Part shown: in pieces, positions 8,853 to 17,521 of the stretch
How positions within the stretch are numbered: the stretch's first letter is position 1
Layout: each line of letters opens with the position of its first letter
DNA from: RUG11237 sp050874665
Lineage (GTDB): Bacteria; Bacillota; Clostridia; Lachnospirales; Lachnospiraceae
Reading direction: 5' to 3'
DNA: 64,000 nucleotides
Assembly (NCBI GenBank): GCA_050874665.1
Contig: JBNMLC010000013.1
Span: 1-64,000 of the forward strand
The notes under the pieces: model-generated
What the model was told of the DNA's origin: nothing
Database searches by the model: none
Seen by the model: the letters and a program-made list of their open reading frames with translations, nothing else
Position numbers and translations under genes: made by a program

Positions 8853-10407
8853 CCTTCTTTAACCTCCTTTCTAAGCAGCTCACTCCTGCTGTCAAGAGCA
8901 TTACTATAAGTAAATATACCACTGCCACTGAGCATAAAGGTATCAAAGCTTCATAAGTATTGCTTCGAATAATATCCCCCGCCTTAGTTAAATCTATCAG
9001 CCCAATGTAGCCCACAATAGAACTTTCCTTCAACAAGGCAATAAATTCGTTACACATCGCCGGCAAAGCGTTTTTCACTGCCTGCGGAAGAATAATATAG
9101 CTCATGGTCTGTGCGTAATTAAAGCCAAGACTTCTTCCTGCTTCAAACTGCCCTATCTCTATGGACATAATTCCTGCACGTACCGCTTCTGCCACATAAG
9201 CTGCGGAATTTAAACCAAACGCAAGGACTGCAGCAATAAGAGGATTCACCTTAATCGAAGCAAACACCACATAATACATAATCAACAATTGCACCATCAT
9301 AGGTGTTCCACGAAATACGGTCAGATATATTTTTGCAATGGTATTTAAAACTTTAATGACTGCTGTTTTCTCCTCATTCCTATCATTAGCAACGCGGATA
9401 ATGGCAAGCACAAAGCCCAGAATAATACCAAATATACCTGCGCATAATGTGATAATGACCGTATTTAATAAACCTTGAGGAATATATTTCCATCTTCCCT
9501 GTTCCACAAACGCCTGAGAAAATTTTTCTTTTAACGATAGTCCTTCTGACTCACCACCATTATTTACAATGATAACCTGTTTTGCAGTTGTGTAAGCTTC
9601 TGTAAAATCGATATTTTTTAATCTGTCCTCTGTGACAGTCATACCTGCAACACCAATATCAGCCTTACCGGATTGTACCGCAATAATAATAGAATCAAAC
9701 TCCATGTCTGAAATAACTAACTTCATTCCCAGTTCGTCTGCAACTGCTTGTGCCATATCCACATCGATTCCTGTAGCAACACCATTTTCATAATATTCAT
9801 ATGGAGGAAATGCCGCATTTGTTGCCATCGTCAGTGTTCCATTTTCTCTTGTAGTACCTTCTAAGGATTGATACGGTGTCTTTCCTTTGGTATCATCACC
9901 TATATAATTGTTAATAATGTTCGCCAAAGTACCGTCTTTCTTCAGTTTTTCTAATGCTTGATTGATGGACGCAGTCAATTCTTTATTTCCTTTTGCTACA
10001 CAAATTGCATATTCTTCTACTGCAAATTCTTCTTCCAAAATGGACAATTCCGAATTCTTTTTTATAAAGGTCAATGCAGGCTGCTCGTCAATAATGACAC
10101 AATCCACTTTCCCCTGCTTTAATGCCTGCACCGCATCGGTTCCCTTATTAAAGCGAATAATCTTTGTCCCTGCTTCGTCCCCTTCATAATCTGAAGCATA
10201 AATGTCGCCTGTTGTTCCAATCTGTACCCCTATTTTTTTCCCCTCTAGGTCATCCACACATGTAACTGTCAAAGCCTGTACAGACTCACTTTCCTGTTTT
10301 TGGCATCCCGTAATAATAACCATAAATAACATAATCACGGCAATGCACATAAAAAAGCAGCGCAAATTTTTCTTTCTTGCCTGCTGTAAAGAGTGCTTTT
10401 CTTTCAT
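8842..10407 (-). CDS. Fused substrate-binding protein/permease for amino-acid uptake, binding domain permuted
   Basis: 521-residue fusion. A lipoprotein-like signal ends in IITGC at Cys35. Then comes a periplasmic-binding-like region, then a HisM/GlnP-type permease (about 305-515) with the EAA loop FEAGRSLGFNYAQTMSYI. The binding region is in unusual order. Segment LEGKKIGVQIGTTGD through LKKDGTLANIINNYIG, which is the second lobe and C-terminal end of an SBP_bac_3 domain, comes first (about 50-170). The N-terminal lobe, GTLTMATNAAFPPYEY through IDFTEAYTTAKQVIIV, follows (about 185-280) and leads straight into the permease. This is a circular permutation or the product of deletion between two tandem domains as in GlnP. 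Function as importer with the adjacent ATPase is clear. Confidence 0.88.
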   Translation of the reverse strand: MKEKHSLQQARKKNLRCFFMCIAVIMLFMVIITGCQKQESESVQALTVTCVDDLEGKKIGVQIGTTGDIYASDYEGDEAGTKIIRFNKGTDAVQALKQGKVDCVIIDEQPALTFIKKNSELSILEEEFAVEEYAICVAKGNKELTASINQALEKLKKDGTLANIINNYIGDDTKGKTPYQSLEGTTRENGTLTMATNAAFPPYEYYENGVATGIDVDMAQAVADELGMKLVISDMEFDSIIIAVQSGKADIGVAGMTVTEDRLKNIDFTEAYTTAKQVIIVNNGGESEGLSLKEKFSQAFVEQGRWKYIPQGLLNTVIITLCAGIFGIILGFVLAIIRVANDRNEEKTAVIKVLNTIAKIYLTVFRGTPMMVQLLIMYYVVFASIKVNPLIAAVLAFGLNSAAYVAEAVRAGIMSIEIGQFEAGRSLGFNYAQTMSYIILPQAVKNALPAMCNEFIALLKESSIVGYIGLIDLTKAGDIIRSNTYEALIPLCSVAVVYLLIVMLLTAGVSCLERRLKKDAR

Positions 10408-10552
10408 GCTTTTATCCTTTCTTTCATTTTTTCCTTACGGACACTATCATACTGTATTTTGGTCAGATTCTCAATCTTTTTCTTTGTTTTCCCCACTGGT
10501 ATTTTTTATTTTAAGTTTCGATAGGTTAAGATAGCTTCTTATCCTTTCTAAT

Positions 10553-10601
10553 TTGACAGTCTAATGGTGCCGTGCTATGATTCTAGTTAGCAAAAACTAA
10601 C
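10553..10601 (+). promoter_or_regulatory. Consensus promoter with GTTAG-N6-CTAAC operator
   Basis: TTGACA (10553-10558), a 17-nt spacer and TATGAT (10576-10581) form a near-perfect sigma-A promoter for the hydrolase gene at 10624. Overlapping the expected start site is an inverted repeat GTTAG-CAAAAA-CTAAC (10586-10601), a likely repressor site. Confidence 0.65.
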
Positions 10602-10623
10602 CGAACAGTAAGGAGTATTCAAA

Positions 10624-11415
10624 ATGAAGATATATGCATTTGGAGATGCAAACAAACCGACCATCATGTTATTTCCCGGAACCTGTTGTTATTGGAAAAC
10701 CAATTTTGGGCATGTATTAGAACCTTTGCAGAAACATTTCTACACATTAGTTGTCAGCTACAGTGGATTTGATGAAACAGAAAATTCCACCTTTGTCTCT
10801 GAATTGGACGAAGTAGAACATGTGGAACACTATATCACAAAGCATTTGAAGGGAAGACTCTTCGCCGCCTATGGCTGCTCACTTGGCGGCTCATTTGTCT
10901 CACTACTGGTGAGCAGACAAAACATCCATATTACTCATGCCATCATCGGTTCAAGTGATATGGATCAGGCTCCAAAGTGGCTGGCAAAAATTGAAACTGC
11001 AATTATAATGCCTCTCTTTTATCCGCTTATCACAGGAAATGGAGGAGGACTTTTTAAAAAAATATTTGAAAAAAAGATGAATCAGGGAAATGACAGTTCC
11101 GACTACATGAAGCGCTTCATGACGATTATGGGGGCTGGCAGTGGAATAGATTTCTCATTTATAAAGAAGGAATCCATGAAGAATCAATTCTGTACCGATC
11201 TGTATACCCCAGTTGGCGAGCATATTCATGTTCCGGGAACGACCATTCATGTATTTTATGCCAAAAAGATGGGAAAAAAATATCTTTCCCGTTACTTAAA
11301 ATATTTCTCAAATCCAGATATCTGCGAATTTGACCTGCAGCATGAAGAACTGCTGCTCGACGCAGAGCATTGGACAAAGGAAGTGTGCCGCGTATGCAAA
11401 ATAAATGAGTTATAA
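10624..11415 (+). CDS. Alpha/beta hydrolase family protein
   Basis: 263-residue cytoplasmic alpha/beta hydrolase. An N-terminal strand and oxyanion-type turn (IMLFPGTCCYWKTNF) precedes the nucleophile elbow YGCSLGG near residue 87 (G-x-S-x-G). A C-terminal DAEHW could supply the catalytic His. No signal peptide. ATG at 10624 lies eight bases after AAGGAG. It stands alone behind a strong promoter with a palindromic operator, so it is probably inducible. The substrate is unknown, and the closest broad group is small esterases or lipase-like enzymes of Firmicutes. It is transcribed divergently from the amino-acid transporter. Confidence 0.75.
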   Translation: MKIYAFGDANKPTIMLFPGTCCYWKTNFGHVLEPLQKHFYTLVVSYSGFDETENSTFVSELDEVEHVEHYITKHLKGRLFAAYGCSLGGSFVSLLVSRQNIHITHAIIGSSDMDQAPKWLAKIETAIIMPLFYPLITGNGGGLFKKIFEKKMNQGNDSSDYMKRFMTIMGAGSGIDFSFIKKESMKNQFCTDLYTPVGEHIHVPGTTIHVFYAKKMGKKYLSRYLKYFSNPDICEFDLQHEELLLDAEHWTKEVCRVCKINEL

Positions 11416-11458
11416 TCTGTGTCGGTACAATTCCCTTATTTTCCATAAAGGTAATTGC

Positions 11459-11611
11459 TCACTGCCAGAATGTCATTGAAGCTGATGGGGACGATGATTG
11501 TAATCCACTAAACTGGTAAAACAAATTATCGAGCATTGAATCATATCCCCTGGCTTCACGCCAGCCTTTCACATAGATTGCTGTGCTTATAAGTGCTGTC
11601 AGGCAAAACTC
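11459..11611 (-). pseudogene. Possible coding remnant after the NUDIX gene
   Basis: Directly after the amber stop of the NUDIX gene the same frame stays open for about 50 codons with protein-like content (YVKGWREARGYDSMLDNLFYQF) and ends at 11459. It could be the tail of a deleted gene, or chance. I recognise no family, and the NUDIX domain is complete without it. Confidence 0.25.
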
Positions 11612-12118
11612 CTATACTTCCTCAAATGCCTCCTTAATGCTGTCAAAATGCAGGAACTTTCCCTCCTTAGCAATCTCCGCTATCTCATTTACCGTAGCAA
11701 ACATATAGCCATCCGTTTCTTCTTCCTGCATATGCAAATCCTCTTCGGCAATCTCTCCGGTAAAGCGATACACGTCTACAAAATAATTATCCCCTTCTTC
11801 CGGATTCTCTCTTCTATATGTAAATAAAAATTCTTTCTCAAAGTTAGACACATCTAATCCTGTTTCTTCTCTGACTTCTCTCAATACCGCCTCTTTTGAA
11901 TCCTCTCCCGCCTGTGCAGCACCGCCTGACACTTCCCAACAGCCTGCAGCCCATCGCTTTGTCATAACCCGCTTGGTAATCAGGAATTTTCCATCGTTTC
12001 GTCGAACTACCCCCAATACGGTTAAATGATATTCTCCATCTTTAAGATGAAAATCATTACGCTTCATGGTACGCCCTGTTCTTTGCTTGTTTTTATCATA
12101 AATATCCCAAAGTTCCAT
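11612..12118 (-). CDS. NUDIX hydrolase
   Basis: Pyrophosphohydrolase of 168 residues. The Nudix box GGAAQAGEDSKEAVLREVREETGL fits the G-x5-E-x7-REUxEExGU pattern exactly and lies at about residues 65-88. The N-terminal MELWDIYDKNKQRTGRTMKR resembles the YfcD/IPP-isomerase-like subgroup of NUDIX proteins that carry this lead-in. Single gene, no clear operon partner. Substrate unknown. Confidence 0.88.
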   Translation of the reverse strand: MELWDIYDKNKQRTGRTMKRNDFHLKDGEYHLTVLGVVRRNDGKFLITKRVMTKRWAAGCWEVSGGAAQAGEDSKEAVLREVREETGLDVSNFEKEFLFTYRRENPEEGDNYFVDVYRFTGEIAEEDLHMQEEETDGYMFATVNEIAEIAKEGKFLHFDSIKEAFEEV

Positions 12119-12268
12119 TGTCTGTCTCTCTGCCTTTCATTTTTTCTCATGTTTTCTAATTATTATACCACAAGCTCTTCTCATACTCTACCATAGAATC
12201 ATAAAAATATTTTTAGTAGACTTTCCGACAAACATATGGTATATTTTACAAAAAGGGAGGTGAACGTT

Positions 12269-12691
12269 GTGCAAATCAAATACAGAAAAGTAATAAGTTA
12301 CTTTTTAATCACACTTATGCTTTTTTCAGGAATATTCTGTGAAAATATTCTGGAAGATTCTTTTTTTGGTTACACAACATTAGCTCACTCCGAAGCGTCT
12401 ATCACTTCATATAATGATGCACTAATCGAAACAGCAGCCTGCACCAGCGAAATGCTCGGTGTCCGTACTCTGTCTTTTGTACAACAAGTTGCCAATAAAT
12501 CTACGCAAAAAACGGTTTTCGGATTGATTTTAGATTGCATACTTCTGGATTCTGTTTTACATATTTTTTCTAGCTTTTTTATTGTAATAATTCATATTGT
12601 GCAGTTTAGAATAATGTATGGTCACACTATTCTGGTAACTTATATTCATAATAAGGATGGAAAAAAGCAACTATCCTCTATCTCAATTTAG
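12269..12691 (+). CDS. Small membrane or secreted protein of unknown function
   Basis: I do not recognise a family. The probable start is GTG at 12269, six bases after AGGGAGGTG; an ATG at 12236 lies before that ribosome site and is less likely. The product of about 140 residues has an N-terminal hydrophobic segment (ISYFLITLMLFSGIF), a polar middle part, and a second hydrophobic segment (DSVLHIFSSFFIVIIHIV) near residue 105. Both ends could therefore be membrane embedded with about 65 residues outside. A short hairpin follows, and then the sORF-pyruvate kinase operon on the same strand. Confidence 0.55.
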   Translation: MQIKYRKVISYFLITLMLFSGIFCENILEDSFFGYTTLAHSEASITSYNDALIETAACTSEMLGVRTLSFVQQVANKSTQKTVFGLILDCILLDSVLHIFSSFFIVIIHIVQFRIMYGHTILVTYIHNKDGKKQLSSISI

Positions 12692-12707
12692 CCTATGCCA
12701 GCATAGG
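12692..12707 (+). terminator. Weak terminator-like hairpin
   Basis: CCTATG-CCAG-CATAGG followed by TTTCTT, immediately after the stop of the membrane protein gene. The stem is short and the T tract poor. Confidence 0.4.
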
Positions 12708-12817
12708 TTTCTTCGTATACCCATAACAAAATTATATAACCGTATGAAAGCGTATTTGATTTCTTAAGAAATATTGAATATGCTCATTTTAGTACGTTTT
12801 TTAGGAGGATAGATAGT

Positions 12818-12937
12818 ATGTTTGAAAACATTTTTGTAATAATACTGACTGTTTTTGCTGTAGCTGCTGCTGCTTTTGGATGGTGGCTCGAAAACGGCAA
12901 GTCTGACAAAGATAATACTAACAAAGATAAGGAGTAA
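12818..12937 (+). CDS. 39-residue single-pass membrane peptide upstream of pyruvate kinase
   Basis: Small gene with AGGAGG nine bases before its ATG. The peptide starts MFENIFVIILTVFAVAAAAF, one clear membrane helix, followed by GWWLENG and a Lys/Asp/Asn-rich hydrophilic tail (KSDKDNTNKDKE). The GGAG ribosome site of the pyruvate kinase gene is formed by its last codon plus stop, and the kinase ATG begins five bases after the TAA, so the two are likely translationally coupled. Strong ribosome site, membrane-peptide composition and tight spacing argue for a real gene. Function unknown. Confidence 0.65.
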   Translation: MFENIFVIILTVFAVAAAAFGWWLENGKSDKDNTNKDKE

Positions 12938-12942
12938 GGAAT

Positions 12943-14358
12943 ATGAGAAAAACAAAAGTAATATGCACCATTGGTCCCGCATGTGAAAATGAAAATGTAT
13001 TAAAAAATATGTGTATTGCAGGCATGAACGTTGCCCGACTGAATTTTTCCCACGGAACTCACGAGGAACATAAAACTAAAATTGATTTAGTTAAAAAAGT
13101 GCGCACAGATCTAAAAATGCCCATTGCAATCATGTTAGATACTAAGGGACCAGAATATCGCATCAAAACTTTTGAAAACGGTAAAATCATGCTTTCGCAA
13201 GGCGATACTTTTATCTTTACAACGGATGATGTGGTCGGCACTCAACAGCGTGTTTCTGTAAACTATGACCACTTAATTGAAAATCTGAATCTTGGTGATT
13301 TAATTTTAGTAAACAATGGACTAATTGTCTGTAAGGTAGTTAAATTAACTAAAAGTGATGCTATCTGCGAAGTTATCGTGGGTGGTGAGCTATCTGACAG
13401 AAAAAGTATGAATTTCCCAAATAAAGTAATGAATCACAGCTTTTTAAGTGAACAGGATAAAAAAGATTTACTGTTTGGAATTGAAAATGATGTTGACTTT
13501 GTAGCTGCTTCGTTTGTTTCAACCAAAGCGGATGTACAAAGTTTAAGGGATTTTCTCGATGCCAATGGCGGAAGCAATATTGACATTATTGCAAAAATAG
13601 AGAATCGCTCCGGTGTAGAGCATATTGAGGAAATCTGTGAAATTGCAGATGGTATTATGATTGCCAGAGGTGACCTCGGTGTAGAAATTCCTGCTATGGA
13701 AGTTCCCTCAACTCAAAAATACCTCATTAACAAATGTCGAATGCTTGGAACTCATGTAATTACTGCAACGGAAATGTTAGAATCCATGATTTATAATCCA
13801 AGACCTACCAGAGCCGAATTATCGGATATTGCGAATGCCGTGTATGATGGCACCTCTGCTGTGATGCTCTCCGGTGAAACCGCCGCTGGAAAATTTCCTG
13901 CAAAATCAGTTCAATATATGGTGGAGACCGTTGAGTACACAGAACAACGTATTGATTACAATAAACGGTTTAAGGGCGAAGAATTTGAAATATCCAACAA
14001 TTTAGATGCCATCTCTCACTCTGCCTGTTCAATGGCAATTGATGTGAAAGCAAAATGCATTGTTGTAAATTCACTTAGTGGTCGTACCGCAAGAATGGTC
14101 AGTCGCTTTGCCTGCCCTGTAGATATCATCGGAATGACAACGGCACAAAAAGTATGGAGAAAATTAAATCTTAGCTGGGGTGTAACTCCAGTGCTATGCC
14201 AAAAGTTTGATTCCATGGAAGATATGTTCCAGAATGCAATGAAAATATCAAAAGAAGTCTTTCATCTGGCAGAGCAAGACAATGTGGTACTGACCGGAGG
14301 ATTATTGAACGGAAAAACAGGAAATACCAATATCATAAAAGTGGAAAGGATTGATTAA
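12943..14358 (+). CDS. pyk: Pyruvate kinase
   Basis: Glycolytic enzyme converting phosphoenolpyruvate and ADP to pyruvate and ATP. The 471-residue length is standard without the extra C-terminal PEP-utiliser-like domain found in many bacilli. Motifs include KVICTIGPA at the N-terminus, MNVARLNFSHG, MLDTKGPE (substrate and cation site), IIAKIENRSGVEHIEEI, the signature IARGDLGVEIP, and TATEMLESM. It follows a 39-aa membrane peptide and precedes the Na/Pi transporter almost without a gap, in one operon. Confidence 0.97.
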   Translation: MRKTKVICTIGPACENENVLKNMCIAGMNVARLNFSHGTHEEHKTKIDLVKKVRTDLKMPIAIMLDTKGPEYRIKTFENGKIMLSQGDTFIFTTDDVVGTQQRVSVNYDHLIENLNLGDLILVNNGLIVCKVVKLTKSDAICEVIVGGELSDRKSMNFPNKVMNHSFLSEQDKKDLLFGIENDVDFVAASFVSTKADVQSLRDFLDANGGSNIDIIAKIENRSGVEHIEEICEIADGIMIARGDLGVEIPAMEVPSTQKYLINKCRMLGTHVITATEMLESMIYNPRPTRAELSDIANAVYDGTSAVMLSGETAAGKFPAKSVQYMVETVEYTEQRIDYNKRFKGEEFEISNNLDAISHSACSMAIDVKAKCIVVNSLSGRTARMVSRFACPVDIIGMTTAQKVWRKLNLSWGVTPVLCQKFDSMEDMFQNAMKISKEVFHLAEQDNVVLTGGLLNGKTGNTNIIKVERID

Positions 14359-14359
14359 C

Positions 14360-16003
14360 ATGACCCTCACACATTTCATGGGGTTACTCGGTGGGCTTTC
14401 ATTATTTTTATATGGCATGCAAATGATGAGTTTTGGCTTAGAATCCGCTGCCGGAAATAAAATGAAGCTTATTTTAGAAAAATTGACCACAAATCGCTTT
14501 ATCGGCGTATTGTCAGGTGCTTTTATTACCGCAATTATTCAGTCATCTTCTGCCACTACCGTTATGGTCGTTGGCTTTGTCAATTCAGGAATGATGACAC
14601 TTAGACAGGCCGTCTGGATTATTATGGGTGCCAACATAGGTACCACCATAACCGGACAGTTGATCGCATTAGATGTAGGAATCATTGCTCCATTCATAGC
14701 CTTTTTAGGCGTTGCCGCTGTAGTATTTTTCAAAAATGAAAAGTTGAATCATATTGGAGAAATTCTTGCCGGACTAGGTATTCTGTTTATCGGCATGGAT
14801 ATGATGAGTAACGCCATGAAACCACTAGGTGAATCAAGCGAATTTATAGGACTTCTGACAAAATTTGAAAATCCTTTCCTCGGCATCCTGACCGGTACCA
14901 TATTTACCGCACTGATTCAATCCTCCTCCGCCTCTGTTGGAATTCTACAGGCATTGGCAGGAAGTGGGGTCATTCAGCTAAACAGTGCAGCCTTTATACT
15001 TTTCGGACAAAATATTGGTACCTGTATTACGGCTCTTTTAGCCTCAATTGGAGCCGGAAAAAATGCAAAGAGAGCTACGCTGATCCATATTATGTTTAAT
15101 GTAATTGGTACTATTTTATTCACAATATTATGCCTTAGCACACCACTTATTTTACTAATTCAGAAGCAAACTCCTGACAACGTGCCTGCACAGATTGCTA
15201 ATTTACATACATTATTTAATGTAGTCACGACAATTCTTCTGATTCCTTTTGGTGTATGGCTGACAAAGCTTGCTGTGCTTTTGTTAAGGGACGCACCCGA
15301 AACAGAAAGCCCGCTAAGAACCAATTATTTGCTTGATATCAAACACATTAATACGGAAAAGCTCGGAACTTCTGTTATGTATATGGAAAGCATTAAAAAA
15401 GAATTATTACATATGCTCGAAATGGCAAAAGAAAATGTACATTCTGCATTTGACATTTTTACAAATCGAAACGAAACGGTTATAAAGGAAATTGAAGAAC
15501 GGGAAGATTATGTAGACTATCTGAATAAAGAAATATCAAAATACATAACAAATGCAATGACCTACGACAATACTACGAACGGAAGCCAGATGTTTAACTC
15601 TTTCTTCACCATCACAAGTAATATTGAACGAATCAGTGACCATGCCGTAAATATTGCAGAATATTCTGGTATGATTAAAGAAAAACAAATTCACTTTTCG
15701 GAACATGCTATTTTAGAAATAGGAGAACTCCAAAACATTTGTGATAAGGTGTTAGAACAATTATTGAAAGAACACACAGATGTCATTGACTGGCATGAAA
15801 AAATAGCCTGCATGGAGCAAAAGATAGATGACATCACTGTTGCTTACCGCAATAATATGTTTGCCCGCATACAACAAGGCTCCTGCTCTGATGAGGGAAG
15901 TATTTTATTTTCTGAAATGCTCACAGACTTTGAACGTATTGGCGACCATGCATTAAATATTTCGAATGAAATGGTCAAGATTCGAATGATTGAAAACAAA
16001 TAA
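14360..16003 (+). CDS. Na+/phosphate cotransporter with PhoU-like domain (NptA type)
   Basis: Inner-membrane sodium/phosphate symporter. Residues 1-310 hold two Na/Pi repeats with the paired signature IQSSSATTVMVVGF and LIQSSSASVGILQAL. Residues 345-545 form a cytoplasmic PhoU-like helical domain (ITSNIERISDHAVNIAE and LTDFERIGDHALNIS). ATG at 14360 begins one base after the pyruvate kinase stop codon; an in-frame ATG three codons upstream overlaps pyk. A strong hairpin terminator follows. The pairing with pyk is unusual and may reflect coupling of phosphate uptake to glycolytic flux, which is speculation. Confidence 0.93.
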   Translation: MTLTHFMGLLGGLSLFLYGMQMMSFGLESAAGNKMKLILEKLTTNRFIGVLSGAFITAIIQSSSATTVMVVGFVNSGMMTLRQAVWIIMGANIGTTITGQLIALDVGIIAPFIAFLGVAAVVFFKNEKLNHIGEILAGLGILFIGMDMMSNAMKPLGESSEFIGLLTKFENPFLGILTGTIFTALIQSSSASVGILQALAGSGVIQLNSAAFILFGQNIGTCITALLASIGAGKNAKRATLIHIMFNVIGTILFTILCLSTPLILLIQKQTPDNVPAQIANLHTLFNVVTTILLIPFGVWLTKLAVLLLRDAPETESPLRTNYLLDIKHINTEKLGTSVMYMESIKKELLHMLEMAKENVHSAFDIFTNRNETVIKEIEEREDYVDYLNKEISKYITNAMTYDNTTNGSQMFNSFFTITSNIERISDHAVNIAEYSGMIKEKQIHFSEHAILEIGELQNICDKVLEQLLKEHTDVIDWHEKIACMEQKIDDITVAYRNNMFARIQQGSCSDEGSILFSEMLTDFERIGDHALNISNEMVKIRMIENK

Positions 16004-16012
16004 TCGTATACA

Positions 16013-16049
16013 AAAAGATATCGCTTTCCAAAACAAAGCGATATCTTTT
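16013..16049. terminator. Bidirectional rho-independent terminator
   Basis: 15-bp perfect stem AAAAGATATCGCTTT / AAAGCGATATCTTTT with a 7-nt loop, followed by T-rich sequence on both strands. It separates the convergent phosphate transporter and NSS transporter genes. Confidence 0.92.
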
Positions 16050-16067
16050 TTATTAAAATTTTATCCT

Positions 16068-17474
16068 CTATATAACGCTCAAAATTCCCAACGACTTTAA
16101 CAATAAAATCACTAACAAAATTGGTGCAATATAACGAATCATTACGATATACAGCTTCCTTCTGCCAAACTTATAGCCGCTCTTTTCTACTTCTTCAATC
16201 ACCACAGCAGGTTTTACAATCCAGCCAATTACAATACATGTTCCAATGGCTACCAATGGCATCAGACAATTATTGCTGATGTAATCCATAATGTCTAAAA
16301 TCTGTGCATGTGCACCATTGGGCAAAGTAATATCAAAATATAATTTGTTATAGCCAAGACATACGAAAATCCCTCCTGCCAAAGCAATGACTGTTTCGAT
16401 GGCTTCTGCTTTTATCCTGGAAATATGAAATTTATCCATAATACTGGCTACTACCGCCTCCATGACAGAAACTGCACTGGTAAGAGCTGCAAATAATACC
16501 ATAGCAAAAAACAGACACCCTACAATATTTCCTACCTTCCCCATAGAAGCAAAGACTTTAGGCAAAGACTCAAACATTAAACTTGGTCCTGATGCTGCCA
16601 TTCCTTCCCTTCCCATAAAGGTGTATACCGCCGGAATAATCATTACCCCTGCCAGAAAAGCAACTATAGTATCAAATATTTCAATCTGATTAATCGACTT
16701 GCCAAGATTGGCATCATCTTTCACATAGGAGCCATACGCAATCATAATTCCCATTGCAACGCTAAGACTAAAAAACAACTGTCCCATTGCATCCACTAAG
16801 ATTGTAAAGAAGCCCTTCACCGTCAATCCTTTAAAATCAGGAATTACATAAATCTTAAATCCGTCCAGTCCTGTTCTGGTGACTCCGGAAGCATCTGTGT
16901 AATCTATTGTAACAGAGAAAATAGAGATTCCAACCACCAATAGCAACAATATAGGCATAAGTACTTTTGAGAAAGACTCAATCCCCTTATTGACTCCCCG
17001 GAATATAATAAATGCTACTACTAACAGGAAAATTATCATCAATACAACGGGCTGCACTTCTCTGGTAATATATTCGGTAAAATAGCCGTCTGTAGCTGCG
17101 CTGCTTCCATCTCCTGTCAGATATGCGATAAAATACTTCACAACCCAGCCCCCAATCACACAATAATACGGCATAATAATCACCGGTATCAGGCTGGCAA
17201 TCACTCCTAAAAAGCCCCATCTCGGTTCCAGCTTCTTATATGCCGTCAATGGACTTTGCTTTGTCTTTCTCCCTATCGCAATTTCTGTCGTAAGCAAGGT
17301 AAAGCCAAAGGTAAGTGCCAATACCAGGTATAAGGCGAGAAAAAGTCCTCCTCCGTCCTTTGCTGCCAAATAGGGAAATCTCCAAATATTTCCTAAACCT
17401 ACTGCACTTCCGGCAGCCGCAAGCACAAAACCGAGGGAACCTGAAAACGAATTTCTATTTTTTTCTTTTTTCAT
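16068..17474 (-). CDS. Sodium-dependent transporter of the NSS/SNF family
   Basis: Integral membrane symporter of the neurotransmitter:sodium symporter family, 468 residues. The start FVLAAAGSAVGLGNIWRFPYLAAKDGGG is the first helix with its unwound substrate and sodium site, as in LeuT and MhsT. About eleven hydrophobic helices can be traced, the usual number for bacterial members, which lack TM12. It presumably imports an amino acid; specificity is not visible. It lies downstream of the MATE gene at 17522 on the same strand, with only 47 nt between. Confidence 0.93.
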   Translation of the reverse strand: MKKEKNRNSFSGSLGFVLAAAGSAVGLGNIWRFPYLAAKDGGGLFLALYLVLALTFGFTLLTTEIAIGRKTKQSPLTAYKKLEPRWGFLGVIASLIPVIIMPYYCVIGGWVVKYFIAYLTGDGSSAATDGYFTEYITREVQPVVLMIIFLLVVAFIIFRGVNKGIESFSKVLMPILLLLVVGISIFSVTIDYTDASGVTRTGLDGFKIYVIPDFKGLTVKGFFTILVDAMGQLFFSLSVAMGIMIAYGSYVKDDANLGKSINQIEIFDTIVAFLAGVMIIPAVYTFMGREGMAASGPSLMFESLPKVFASMGKVGNIVGCLFFAMVLFAALTSAVSVMEAVVASIMDKFHISRIKAEAIETVIALAGGIFVCLGYNKLYFDITLPNGAHAQILDIMDYISNNCLMPLVAIGTCIVIGWIVKPAVVIEEVEKSGYKFGRRKLYIVMIRYIAPILLVILLLKSLGILSVI

Positions 17475-17521
17475 CTTTCTATTTAGGTGATATCACCCTT
17501 CTCCTTTTCATAATATTTTCT

